Positions 22,780 through 33,296 of a DNA stretch of 64,000 bases are shown here, piece by piece. Made by a program: the position numbers and the translations under genes. The notes under the pieces were generated by a model that had not been told where the DNA came from, searched no databases, and worked only from the letters and a program-made list of their open reading frames with translations. The stretch covers positions 106,670,877-106,734,876 of the forward strand of contig CM038049.1 of assembly GCA_021397845.1 (NCBI GenBank). Direction: 5' to 3'. Origin of the DNA: Areca catechu. Lineage: Eukaryota > Streptophyta > Magnoliopsida > Arecales > Arecaceae. Within the stretch, counting starts at the first letter, position 1. Each line of letters opens with the position of its first letter.

Positions 22780-23790
22780 TCTTTGGCACTGTAGGCTAGG
22801 TCATGTAAACCAGAATAGGATAAACAAGATGCGAGGAGAAGGCCTCCTCAAGATCAGTGATTCTGAATCACTGCCTACTTGTGAATCTTGTTTACTTGGT
22901 AAAATGACCAAGTCACCTTTTACCGTAAAAGGTGAATGAGCTACAGAACTTCTGAGTCTCATAGATACTGATGTATGTGGACCCATAATAGTTAGTGCCA
23001 AAGGTGGATACAGATATTTCATTAAATTTACAGACGACCTTTCGAGGTTTGGTTATGTCTTTTTGATGAGACATAAATCTGAGTCGTTTGAAATGTTCAA
23101 ACGATATCGTAATGAAGTAGAGAAACAAACTGGAAAAAATGTTAAAACCCTTCGATCTGATCGAGGTGGTGAATACCTATCTGGTGAGTTTTTGACATAC
23201 CTTAAAGAGAATGGGATTCTCTCTCAGTGGACTCCTCTAGGAACACCACAGTTGAATGGTGTATCCGAAAGGAGGAATCGAACCCTGTTGGACATGGTTC
23301 GATCCATGATGGGCTTTGCAACTCTGCCGCTATCCTTTTGGGGATATGCACTTGAGATAGCTTGTCACTTGTTAAATAATGTTCCGAGTAAGTCTGTTGT
23401 CTCCACTCCATATAAGATGTGGACTGGACGTAAGCCATCAATCTCACACATTCGGGTCTGGGGTTGTCTGGCTTATGTAAAGTGTTTAGACTCAGATAAA
23501 CTTGGTCCTAGGTCAGATCGGTGCCTGTTTATTGGTTACACTAAGGAAACCAAAGGATATTTCTTATACTTGGAGGATGAACAGAAAGTGTTTGTCGCTC
23601 TTAGGGCTATCTTTTTGGAAAAGGAGTTCCTTGGAGAAGGAACTGTAGCCTTTAAGATTGAACTTGGTGAAGTTCAGCCAGTAGAAGAACCTGCACACTC
23701 TAAGGACATCATAGAATCGGCTATGATTATATCACACGCAGAACCCATTATTAGGAGATCCGGTAGAGTACTGCATCAACCGGATAGATA
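22780..23790 (+). pseudogene. Copia integrase, element B
   Basis: The zinc-binding N-terminus (LWHCRLGHVNQNRINKM, then SCLLGKMTKSPF) runs 22780-22920, with a stop at about 22938. The core has D in IDTDVCGP (near 22965), D in LRSDRGGEYLSG (near 23155) and E in NGVSERRNRTLLDM (near 23260), so the DDE triad is complete. The tail (FWGYALEIACHLLNN, WGCLAYVK, FIGYTKETKGYF) is open to 24079. It would insert the cDNA in the nucleus. The open block 23063-24079 is the longest coding stretch of B. Confidence 0.9.
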
Positions 23791-24125
23791 CTATAGTTTC
23801 TTGGTCCGGGACAGTGATCCCATTGAGCTCGATGAGAATAATGAGGATCCAATCACCTATATGGATGCACTTCAGAGATCTGACTCTGAGACATGGCTTG
23901 GAGCCATGCGATTCGAAATGGAGTCCAAGGAGATCAACAATGTATGGACATTATTGGTTGATCTGCTTGAAGGAATTAAACCCATCAGGTGCAAGTGGAT
24001 CTTCAAGAGAAAAAGGGGCGCAGATGGAAAGGTGGAGACCTATAAAGCCCATCTGGTTGTCAAGGGGTATCGTCAATGATATGGTATCGATTATGATGAG
24101 ACTTTCTCCCCTGTGGCAATGCTCA
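23791..24125 (+). pseudogene. Copia RT, N-terminal piece, element B
   Basis: The integrase-RT linker (DPIELDENNEDPITYMDALQ) leads to WLGAMRFEMES, CKWIFKRKRGADGKVETYKAHL and GYRQ, a stop at 24077-24079, then YGIDYDETFSPVAML. It ends at 24125, where element D is inserted with TSD gctca. The continuation is at 33297. Confidence 0.9.
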
Positions 24126-25425
24126 TGATGCGGCAAGCATATGATTAATGTTTTGAATATGATTTGTAGAGCAATGAAACCTAATTACACTAGCATTATA
24201 CTCATCATAATAAGACTTAAGGATTATAAGAAATTGGACTTTTACTTGATTAGACACAATCCTAAACTAAGAAGGAAGAAGATCTAGAAAATAGGGGCTA
24301 ATGATTGTGGACTTACCTTGATGAGCTTTCCAACCTTCTTTTGATTCATACCTTGAAACTACCAATGCTCAGAACTGAAGAACCTGGATAACAGAGATCA
24401 GAACCCTGGACTTGGGGCTTCAGCTTGTTGGTTCTTTGTTAAGGTGAACCCAGCCCACAACTCAAAGACTTCGAAGGACCCTGCAATGAAGATCAAAGTT
24501 AAGGAAGAAGGATAGGAACATATAGAAGGGATGGGAGAGTTTATGAACTAAGAACAGAATTTTGAGAAGATCTGGCCGACTCCAATGCCTTCACTTGAGC
24601 TTGGAAGATGCTTTGCTAGGGAAAAAGAATGGCTTTGGCATGGAGGAAGAGGATGGGAAACTTTCACATAAGAAAAAAAATACAAGACAACTTCTACTTC
24701 CAAAATTTCAACTTCAATTTTCATTCATTCCCCAAAAATCAAATCCCTTTTACAATGGGGCGTCCAAGGCTTTTTAATAGCCTTACAAAACTTTTGAAAT
24801 TTGAAAACTTTCCAAATTGTGGAGGATTACAAGGGAGATTGGAGGATATGGGGCCTTGTTACATGGGATAAGGAGAAATTCATGGAGATTCTCCCCAAAT
24901 TATGGAGGATTACAAGGGACGTTGGAGGATATAGGGCCTTGTTACATGGGATAAGGAGAAATTCATGGAGATTGGCCAGTTTCTTTGAATTTAAAATGCT
25001 TGGTCGATCTCCCCTTTAGGTGCCCATTTGAAGATGACGTGGCTGATGATGTGGCATCCTTGGTGGCTGCTTTGTTGGCATGGTGATATGGAATTCTAGC
25101 TTGGTGGACCAAGGTCTTGATTTGGAAGCTCCAAGTGGTTTGGTGAACCTCAACTTGAAGTAGCTTGGACTTGATTTAAATAAACCTAATGGAACTCTAA
25201 TTGAGTTCTTATTTGAACCCAGATTGAGACAGGACATAATTACAGGACTCGATTGGACATAATTACAGGATTCATGAAATTGAAAACAAGTAATTACAGG
25301 ACTCTTGAAAGTAAATTGCCCTTTACAAGAAAAATTTAACCTAGTGATTTTCGATCCAAAGTGGAATCAGGTTAACCTTATTTGAGTGAGGTTTTATTCT
25401 GCTTCTGCTTCTGGTGTCCACACCA
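24126..25425 (-). repeat. LTR 1 of element D (3'-most)
   Basis: 1300 bases. On the minus strand it starts TGGTGTGGACACCAG at 25425 and ends CTTGCCGCATCA at 24126. It contains a local duplication of about 80 bases around attgtggaggattacaagg (24818 and 24900). TATA-like CTATTAAAAAG lies at 24770-24780 on the minus strand. Open frames in it are shadows repeated in all three LTRs. Confidence 0.92.
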
Positions 25426-25990
25426 ATTCTCCTGGGGTGGGCAGAACTCGACCCAGTCAGTATGGTTCAGTTTTTCCCTGGTAATGCTCGAACAAGTCTG
25501 GGTTAAGTCTTTGCAGGTCCTCTCGAGTAATCCAAGAGTTGTTGGACTCAGGTCGACCTTGCCATTGAACCAGGTATCGCTGATGGTCCTTATTCCTGGT
25601 AGTAATGGTCTTGTCATCCAGGATTCTCTCAATCCTCTCTCTCCGCTCAAGTAGGGTTGGTGGTGGACACTTGGAAAAAAGTTCACTCTCAATGAAAGTT
25701 TCTGGCCCAAAAGGCTCACTAGGTGTTAGTACTGGTTCTTTGTATTCTACTAGGTCTGAAACATTAAAGGTTGTACTGATACCCATATCAGGTGGAAGTT
25801 CCAAAACATACGCATTAGGCCCTATTTTCTTTAAGATCTTGAAAGGTCCCGCTCTGCGGGCATGCAGCTTCTTTATGGTTCTAGAGGGGAACCATTCAGG
25901 GTTGAGCCAAATCATCGCATAATCTCCTTCACAGAATTCTTTAGCCCTCTTATGTGAATCAGCTAAATGTTTGTAAGTCTCATTGCTCAG
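25426..25990 (-). pseudogene. Integrase tail and chromodomain, element D copy 1
   Basis: Same as the 187-residue copy at 29393-29956, but a stop (tag at 25994-25996, in SNETY-LTEQ context) interrupts the start, so the open part begins at 25915. Visible are HARRAGPFKILKKIG, NAYVLELPPDMGISTTFN, VSDLVEYKEP, a Glu/Pro linker, then ERIERILDDKTITTR, YLVQWQGRPESNNSWIT and REDLQRLNPDLFEHY. It reads to a stop 31 bases from the LTR start. The chromodomain has its aromatic positions in place. Confidence 0.85.
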
Positions 25991-26143
25991 TTAGATCTTA
26001 TTACTGATTTCTTTATGCAAATTTGTGACATGCTGTGCGAAAGATTCAGCAGACTCAAAAATTTACACAAGCACTTACAAAATGTAGACTAAACTAGGCA
26101 TCCTTATTGAGAGGAATTTTATTGGACTTTCTAGGACCTAAAC

Positions 26144-26974
26144 CTAACAGATTAATGACTCTCTAGGTTTGACCCTGGTCTGGTATGCACATGAGAATTT
26201 ACCATGGGTTCCTAGCAAATGCCATAAGGTTTTCGAAAAGTAGGTAGCAAAAGGAATAGGCTTTAAAAGCTCATGCATCCTAGTAATCTCATCAAAATCA
26301 AACTTAATGGCTCTAAAATTATGATAAGACTCAGGGAAAGGCAGGAAATAGGAATCCGAGAATTGGGATAATTTAGGAGAATCTTGAAATAGACCTTGGT
26401 TACTCATGATGACCTTAAGATTAGAATTTTGATCTACAGGCAGGATGCTTCTAGGTAGTTGAAGGTCATCAGGAAAGTCTTCTAGAATAATGATTGGGTT
26501 CTTCTCAGGTACCTGAAGGAGTTCTTGTGTCGAAGCTAAAGTATTGGGTTCTTCCTGAGGGTATTGTCTTACGGGAACCAAGTCCTCACTAAATTTTGGT
26601 TGTTCTGATGTTTTAAGACTAGGCTCAATAATCTTTTCTTTACCAAAGGTTTCCTTAGGTAAGGTACTAATGTTGTTCTCTTCACAGTCTTCCCCTTCAT
26701 TTTCATCTATTAAACTTATGTCGGTCTCATACATATATTTACTAGGTTCAAATTTGCCTTCTTCCTTCCCTAGCCCTTCAGTTTGAGGATACCCTAAGTC
26801 TTGCGTATTCATGAACTCAACTTCTACTTCTGGGTTCTTACTCCTATCATTCATATGAGCTAATGGGAAAGTAGGAGTTGGTTGGTCTAAGGAAAAATGT
26901 TTAGCCAGCATTTGGTTCAATTGGGCCATTAGATCATTTAGGCCTTTCAGCATGGTTTCAAGATTCGGGTCCAT
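26144..26974 (-). CDS. Gag-start ORF with conserved unknown C-terminal module, element D copy 1
   Basis: This 276-residue protein starts MDPNLETMLKGLNDL, like the Gags of K1 and C, with a short heptad-like stretch (residues 1-30). It then has no capsid homology and no zinc knuckle. Residues 45-200 are a Glu/Pro-rich linker with YETDISLIDENEGE and PKETFGKEKII. Residues about 215-276 are aromatic and better conserved: SYFLPFPES, FATYFSK, LWHLLGTHGKFSCA, RVKPRES. The same order and C-terminal module occur in element F (51573-52574), where pairwise identity is low elsewhere, which suggests selection. I do not recognise the module. The ORF is intact here and in copy 2. It could be a remodelled Gag of a non-autonomous element. 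Confidence 0.75.
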   Translation of the reverse strand: MDPNLETMLKGLNDLMAQLNQMLAKHFSLDQPTPTFPLAHMNDRSKNPEVEVEFMNTQDLGYPQTEGLGKEEGKFEPSKYMYETDISLIDENEGEDCEENNISTLPKETFGKEKIIEPSLKTSEQPKFSEDLVPVRQYPQEEPNTLASTQELLQVPEKNPIIILEDFPDDLQLPRSILPVDQNSNLKVIMSNQGLFQDSPKLSQFSDSYFLPFPESYHNFRAIKFDFDEITRMHELLKPIPFATYFSKTLWHLLGTHGKFSCAYQTRVKPRESLIC

Positions 26975-28047
26975 GGCTACACTGGACTAGGCTTGGATTG
27001 GTGAATATGGTGTCCCTGCTCTAGTTGTCATGCATGCAAATGGACTCAAGCTCGAGCTAAAGTTTCCTAGACCTAAAGCACAAATTAGAGGTCTAATTAA
27101 GTGAACCAACTAGCTAGTAGTACTTATGGGACTTAGCCAGGTAGGTGGTGGGGAGTGAAGGTCCCTGATTGCCAACCTTAGACACCAATCTGAGATTGAC
27201 TAGGTAGGCGGACCAAATCACAAGCCCTGATGCACCAATCCTAGACACCAAGCCAGTAAGCACACACCAATTAGCTGACACAGTTAACTTGACCCTAACC
27301 TGAACCCAATTTGTTGGTGTCCCTAACCCACTAGTGCAATTAACGTTCTACTCAATTTTAATTAATGGGATGGGATCGATATGCTAGTTGATGATTTTTG
27401 GGCTAGGGACAGGTGATGAAATCCTGACCCTATGTCAAATAGATGCCCTTAATTTGATTTCTCATGAGATGAATGAAATGCAAAGGTGCTGTGGAAGTGT
27501 GCTGCAGTTTGAAAGTGGTGTGGGAAACATGATGAAAAAAATGTTCAAAAATTTTGAAAAATTCACAGAGGATTCCTAACTTATATGTTTCAATGCAGGT
27601 GAAAGGAATTTTAAAACTAAAATCTGTACTACTCTAAGAAGATCCTACAATTGAAGATAAATAAAAAGGACAGAACAGAACCCTAATGATAGTGTCGAAC
27701 TGCAAAACTTTTCATTTTTTTTATAATTTTTTTCTGATAATGAAATTTAATATGGTGATAACTGACTTAAGAAGGAACAAGAAAAAAAATATTTCAATAA
27801 AAAATTAGTGACTTTCCTTTGGAGCTGCAGATGGATTACAGTAAATAGATGCAAATTTTTAGAAAACATAACCTAATCAAACAAGTGCAATGGCTTACCC
27901 AAACTTCAATCTAAAAAACTCATGTCCGGCCAGGGGCTCATTATTCCCATGGGTCGTGACAGTGTACTAGAGTACACCCACTCAGGAGGCATGAATTTTA
28001 GATCTTGCTTGGATTTAAAGAAAACTATTCTACCCTAATGCAACCAT
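26975..28047 (-). other. Leader of element D copy 1, no gene
   Basis: About 1.07 kb between PBS and ORF start on the minus strand. It is AT-rich with short frames only, and repeated nearly unchanged at 30911-31983. Confidence 0.7.
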
Positions 28048-28059
28048 GCTCTGATACCA
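28048..28059 (-). other. Primer-binding site, element D copy 1
   Basis: Minus-strand TGGTATCAGAGC, three bases after the LTR end GCCGCATCA at 28063. Perfect tRNA-iMet type site. Confidence 0.9.
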
Positions 28060-28062
28060 ATT

Positions 28063-29361
28063 TGATGCGGCATGCATATGATTAATGTTTTGAATATGGT
28101 TTGTAGAGCAATGAAACCTAATTACACTAGCATTATACTCATCATAATAAGACTTAAGGATTATAAGAAATTGGGCTTTTACTTGATTAGACACAATCCT
28201 AAACTAAGAAGGAAGAAGATCTAGACAATAGGGGCTAATGATTGTGGACTTACCTTGATGAGCTTTCCAACCTTCTTTTGATTCATACCTTGAAACTACC
28301 AATGCTCAGAACTGAAGAACCTGGATAACAGAGATCAGAACCCTGGACTTGGGGCTTCAGCTTGTTGGTTCTTTGTTAAGGTGAACCCAGCCCACAACTC
28401 AAAGACTTCGAAGGACCCTGCAAAGAAGATCAAAGTTAAGGAAGAATGATAGGAACATATAGAAGGGATGGGAGAGTTTATGAACTAAGAACAGAATTTT
28501 GAGAAGATATGGCCGACTCCAATGCCTTCACTTGAGCTTGGAAGATGCTTTGCTAGGGAAAAAGAATGGCTTTGGCATGGAGGAAGAGGATGGGAAACTT
28601 TCACATAAGAAAAAAATACAAGACAACTTCTACTTCCAAAATTTCAACTTCAATTTTCATTCATTCCCCAAAAATCAAATCCCTTTTACAATGGGGTGTC
28701 CAAGGCTTTTTAATAGCCTTACAAAACTTTTGAAATTTGAAAACTTCCCAAATTGTGGAGGATTACAAGGGAGGTTGGAGGATATGGGGCCTTGTTACAT
28801 GGGATAAGGAGAAATTCATGGAGATTCTCCCCAAATTGTGGAGGATTACAAGGGAGGTTGAAGGATATAGGGCCTTGTTACATGGGATAAGGAGAAATTC
28901 ATGGAGATTGGCCGGTTTCTTTGAATTTAAAATGCTTGGTCGATCTCCCCTTTAGGTGCCCATTTGAAGATGATGTGGCTGATGATGTGGCATCCCTGGT
29001 GGCTGCTTTGTTGGCATGGTGATATGGAATTCCAGCTTGGTGGACCAAGGTCTTGATTTGGAAGCTCCAAGTGGTTTGGTGAACCTCAACTTGAAGTAGC
29101 TTGGACTTGATTTAAATAAACCTAATGGAACTCTAATTGAGTTCTTATTTGAACCCAGATTGAGACAGGACATAATTACAGGACTCGATTGGACATAATT
29201 ACAGGATTCATGAAATTGAAACCAAGTAATTACAAGACTCTTGAAAGTAAATTGCCCTTTACAAGAAAAATTTAACCTAGTGATTTTCGATCCAAAGTGG
29301 AATCAGGTTAACCTTATTTGAGTGAGGTTTTATTCTGCTTCTGCTTCTAGTGTCCACACCA
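28063..29361 (-). repeat. LTR 2 of element D (shared middle LTR)
   Basis: 1299 bases, colinear with LTR 1. It serves as 5' LTR of internal copy 1 and 3' LTR of internal copy 2. Retains CTATTAAAAAG in the promoter position. Confidence 0.92.
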
Positions 29362-29392
29362 ATTCTCCTGGGATGGGCAGAACTCGACCCAG
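29362..29392 (-). other. Polypurine tract region of element D copy 2
   Basis: Minus-strand CCCAGGAGAAT directly precedes the LTR start TGGTGT(G/A)GACAC. The equivalent is at 25426-25436 in copy 1. The GTCGAGTTC block just upstream is shared with K1, C and F. Confidence 0.6.
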
Positions 29393-29956
29393 TCAGTATG
29401 GTTCAGTTTTTCCCTGGTAATGCTCGAACAAGTCTGGGTTAAGTCTTTGCAGGTCCTCTCGAGTAATCCAAGAGTTGTTGGACTCAGGTCGACCTTGCCA
29501 TTGAACCAGGTATCGCTGATAGTCCTTATTCCTGGTAGTAATGGTCTTGTCATCCAGGATTCTCTCAGTCCTCTCTCTCCGCTCATGTAGGGTTGGTGGT
29601 GGACACTTGGAAAAAAGTTCACTCTCAATGAAAGTTTCTGGCCCAAAAGGCTCACTAGGTATTAGTACTGGTTCTTTGTATTCTACTAGGTCTGAAACAT
29701 TAAAGGTTGTACTGATACCCATATCAGGTGGAAGTTCCAAAACATACGCATTAGGCCCTATTTTCTTTAAGATCTTGAAAGGTCCCGCTCTGCGGGCATG
29801 CAGCTTCTTTATGGTTCTAGAGGGGAACCATTCAGGGTTGAGCCAAATCATCGCATAATCTCCTTCACATAATTCTTTAGCCCTCTTATGTGAATCAGCT
29901 AAATGTTTGTAAGTCTCATTGCTCAGTTTGATCTTATTACTGATTTCTTTATGCAA
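29393..29956 (-). CDS. Integrase C-terminal tail with chromodomain, element D copy 2 (open)
   Basis: This 187-residue open frame starts MHKEISNKIKLSNETYKHLA, the helix that follows the integrase core in chromoviruses. It continues with EGDYAMIWLNPEWFPS, KKLHARRAGPFKILKKIG, NAYVLELPPDMG, TFNVSDLVEY, a Pro/Glu linker, and a CR-type chromodomain with ERTERILDD, YLVQWQGRPE, SWITREDLQ. The catalytic core is absent upstream. Just before the ATG the sequence still reads ESAESFAQHV, the end of the core/tail junction, so coding begins where the deletion ended. Whether this ATG is used is unknown. It may instead be made as a fusion by readthrough. Confidence 0.8.
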   Translation of the reverse strand: MHKEISNKIKLSNETYKHLADSHKRAKELCEGDYAMIWLNPEWFPSRTIKKLHARRAGPFKILKKIGPNAYVLELPPDMGISTTFNVSDLVEYKEPVLIPSEPFGPETFIESELFSKCPPPTLHERRERTERILDDKTITTRNKDYQRYLVQWQGRPESNNSWITREDLQRLNPDLFEHYQGKTEPY

Positions 29957-30079
29957 ATTTGTGACATGCTGTGCGAAAGATTCAGCAGACTCAAAAATTT
30001 ACACAAGCACTTACAAAATGTAGACTAAACAAGGCATCCTTATTGAGAGGAATTTTATTGGACTTTCTAGGACCTAAAC

Positions 30080-30910
30080 CTAACAGATTAATGACTCTCT
30101 AGGTTTGACCCTGGTCTGGTATGCACATGAGAATTTACCATGGGTTCCTAGCAAATGCCATAAGATTTTCGAAAAGTAGGTAGCAAAAGGAATAGGCTTT
30201 AAAAGCTCATGCATCCTAGTAATCTCATCAAAATCAAACTTAATGGCTCTAAAATTATGATAAGACTCAGGGAAAGGCAGGAAATAGGAATCCGAGAATT
30301 GGGATAATTTAGGAGAATCAAGAAATAGACCTTGGTTACTCATGATGACCTTAAGATTAGAATTTTGATCTACAGGCAGGATGCTTCTAGGTAGTTGAAG
30401 GTCATCAGGAAAGTCTTCTAGAATAATGATTGGGTTCTTCTCAGGTACCTGAAGGAGTTCTTGTGTCGAAGCTAAAGTATTGGGTTCTTCCTGAGGGTAT
30501 TGTCTTACGGGAACCAAGTCCTCACTAAATTTTGGTTGTTCTGATGTTTCAAGACTAGGCTCAATAATCTTTTCTTTACCAAAGGTTTCCTCAGGTAAGG
30601 TACTAATGTTGTTCTCTTCACAGTCTTCCCCTTCATTTTCATCTATTAAACTTATGTCGGTCTCATACATATATTTACTAGGTTCAAATTTGCCTTCTTC
30701 CTTCCCTAGCCCTTCAGTTTGAGGATACCCTAAGTCTTGCGTATTCATGAACTCAACTTCTACTTCTAGGTTCTTACTCCTATCATTCATATGAGCTAAT
30801 GGGAAAGTAGGAGTTGGTTGGTCTAAGGAAAAATGTTTAGCCAGCATTTGGTTCAATTGGGCCATTAGATCATTTAGGCCTTTCAGCATGGTTTCAAGAT
30901 TCGGGTCCAT
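30080..30910 (-). CDS. Gag-start ORF with conserved unknown C-terminal module, element D copy 2
   Basis: 276 residues, the same as 26144-26974 except for about five substitutions (for example PEET for PKET, LETSEQ for LKTSEQ, SKILW for SKTLW). The frame is intact from MDPNLE to RESLIC. In this element copy the integrase tail is also open, so copy 2 (between LTR 2 and LTR 3) is the better preserved unit. The ORF-tail gap is about 120 bases with stops in the coding frame. Confidence 0.75.
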   Translation of the reverse strand: MDPNLETMLKGLNDLMAQLNQMLAKHFSLDQPTPTFPLAHMNDRSKNLEVEVEFMNTQDLGYPQTEGLGKEEGKFEPSKYMYETDISLIDENEGEDCEENNISTLPEETFGKEKIIEPSLETSEQPKFSEDLVPVRQYPQEEPNTLASTQELLQVPEKNPIIILEDFPDDLQLPRSILPVDQNSNLKVIMSNQGLFLDSPKLSQFSDSYFLPFPESYHNFRAIKFDFDEITRMHELLKPIPFATYFSKILWHLLGTHGKFSCAYQTRVKPRESLIC

Positions 30911-31983
30911 GGCTACACTGGACTAGGCTTGGATTGGTGAATATGGTGTCCCTGCTCTAGTTGTCATGCATGCAAATGGACTCAAGCTCGAGCTAAAGTT
31001 TCCTAGACCTAAAGCACAAATTAGAGGTCTAATTAAGTGAACCAACTAGCTAGTAGTACTTATGGGACTTAGCCAGGTAGGTGGTGGGGAGTGAAGGTCC
31101 CTGATTGCCAACCTTAGACACCAATCTGAGATTGACCAGGTAGGCGGACCAAATCACAAGCCCTGATGCACCAATCCTAGACACCAAGCCAGTAAGCACA
31201 CACCAATTAGCTGACACAGTTAACTTGACCCTAACCTGAACCCAATTTGCTGGTGTCCCTAGCCCACTAGGGCAATTAACGTTCTACTCAATTTTAATTA
31301 ATGGGATGGGATCGATATGCTAGTTGATGATTTTTGGGCTAGGGACAGGTGATGAAATCCTGACCCTATGTCAAATTGATGCCCTTAATTTGATTTCTCA
31401 TGAGATGAATGAAATGCAAAGGTGCTGTAGAAGTGTGCTGCAGTTTGAAAGTGGTGTGGGAAACATGATGAAAAAAATGTTCAAAAATTTTGAAAACTTC
31501 ACAGAGGATTCCTAACTTATATGTTTCAATGCAGGTGAAAGAAATTTTAAAACTAAAATCTGTACTACTCTAAGCAGATCCTACAATTGAAGATAAATAA
31601 AAAGGACAGAACAAAACCCTAATGATAGTGTCGAACTGCAGAAATTCTCATTTTTTTTATAATTTTTCTCTGATAATGAAATTTAATATGGTGATAACCG
31701 ACTTAGGATGGAACAAGAAAAAAAATATTTCAATAAAAAATTAGTGACTTTCCTTTGGAGCTGCAGATGGATTACAGTAAACAGATGCAAATTTTTAGAA
31801 AACATAACCTAATCAAACAAGTGCAATGGCTTACCCAAACTTCAATCTAAAAAACTCACGTCCGGCCAGGGGCTCATTATTCCCATGGGTCGTGACAGTG
31901 TACTAGAGTACACCCGCTCAGGAGGCATGAATTTTAGATCTTGCTTGGATTTAAAGAAAACTATTCTACCCTAATGCAACCAT
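30911..31983 (-). other. Leader of element D copy 2, no gene
   Basis: Equivalent to 26975-28047. No coding or RNA gene features seen. Confidence 0.7.
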
Positions 31984-31995
31984 GCTCTGATACCA
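31984..31995 (-). other. Primer-binding site, element D copy 2
   Basis: Minus-strand TGGTATCAGAGC, three bases after the LTR end at 31999. Confidence 0.9.
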
Positions 31996-31998
31996 ATT

Positions 31999-33291
31999 TG
32001 ATGCGGCAAGTATATGATTAATGTTTTGAATATGGTTTGTAGAGCAATGAAACCTAATTACACTAGCATTGTACTCATCATAATAAGACTTAAGGATTAT
32101 AAGAAATTGGACTTTTACTTGATTAGACACAATCCTAAACTAAGAAGGAAGAAGATCTAGACAATAGGGGCTAATGATTGTGGACTTACCTTGATGAGCT
32201 TTCCAACCTTCTTTTGATTTATACCTTGAAACTACCAATGCTCAGAACTGAAGAACCTGGATAACAGAGATCAGAACCCTGGACTTGGGGCTTCAGCTTG
32301 TTGGTTCTTTGTTAAGGTGAACCCAGCCCACAACTCAAAGACTTCGAAGGACCCTGCAATGAAGATCAAAGTTAAGGAAGAAGGATAGGAACATATAGAA
32401 GGGATGGGAGAGTTTATGAACTAAGAACATAATTTTGAGAAGATCTGGCCGACTCCAATGCCTTCACTTGAGCTTGGAAGATGCTTTGCTAGGAAAAAAG
32501 AATGGCTTTGGCGTGGAGGAAGAGGATGGGAAACTTTTACATAAGAAAAAAAATACAAGACAACTTCTACTTCCAAAATTTCAACTTCAATTTTCATTCA
32601 TTCCCCAAAAATCAAATCCCTTTTACAATGGGGCGTCCAAGGCTTTTTATACAAAACTTTTGAAATTTGAAAACTCCCCAAATTGTGGAGGATTACAAGG
32701 GAGGTTGGAGGATATGGGGCCTTGTTACATGGGATAAGGAGAAATTCATGGAGATTCTCCCCAAATTGTGGAGGATTACAAGGGAGGTTGGAGGATATGA
32801 GGCCTTGTTACATGGGATAAGGACAAATTCATGGAGATTGGCCAGTTTCTTTGAATTTAAAATGCTTGGTCGATCTCCCCTTTAGGTGCCCATTTGAAGG
32901 TGACATGGCTGATGATGTGGTGTCCCTGGTGGCTGCTTTGTTGGCATGGTGATGTGGAATTCCAGCTTGGTGGACCAAGGTCTTGATTTGGAAGCTCCAA
33001 GTGGTTTGGTGAACCTCAACTTGAAGTAGCTTAGACTTGATTTAAATAAACCTAATGGAACTCTAATTGAGTTCTTATTTGAACCCAGATTGAGACAGGA
33101 CATAATTACAGGACTCGATTGGACATAATTACAGGATTCATGAAATTGAAACTAAGTAATTACAGGACTCTTGAAAGTAAATTGCCCTTTACAAGAAAAA
33201 TTTAACCTAGTGATTTTCGATCCAAAGTGGAATCAGGTTAACCTTATTTGAGTGAGGTTTTATTCTGCTTCTGCTTCTGGTGTCCACACCA
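31999..33291 (-). repeat. LTR 3 of element D (5'-most)
   Basis: 1293 bases. On the minus strand this is the first LTR and would hold the promoter for the whole element. It differs from LTRs 1 and 2 by a 7-base deletion at the promoter position (near 32649) that produces GTATAAAAAGCC. It ends next to the TSD gctca at 33292. Confidence 0.92.
32642..32651 (-). promoter_or_regulatory. TATA box of LTR 3, element D
   Basis: Minus-strand GTATAAAAAG, a better TATA match than CTATTAAAAAG in LTRs 1 and 2. It sits in the LTR that lies upstream of all coding sequence of D. Confidence 0.55.
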
Positions 33292-33296
33292 GCTCA

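Larger units (their letters stand above)
24126..33291 (-). mobile_element. Gypsy element D: three LTRs and two internal regions in tandem
   Basis: The order is LTR (24126-25425), internal (25426-28062), LTR (28063-29361), internal (29362-31998), LTR (31999-33291). A single TSD, gctca, flanks the whole at 24121-24125 and 33292-33296. Both internal regions are exactly 2637 bases, with the same PBS, the same 276-residue ORF and the same integrase tail/chromodomain. RT, RNase H, protease and integrase core are absent. The structure fits unequal LTR recombination in one inserted element or a dimeric cDNA. The two ORF copies differ at about 5 of 276 residues, so the duplication is recent compared with B. 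Confidence 0.93.
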
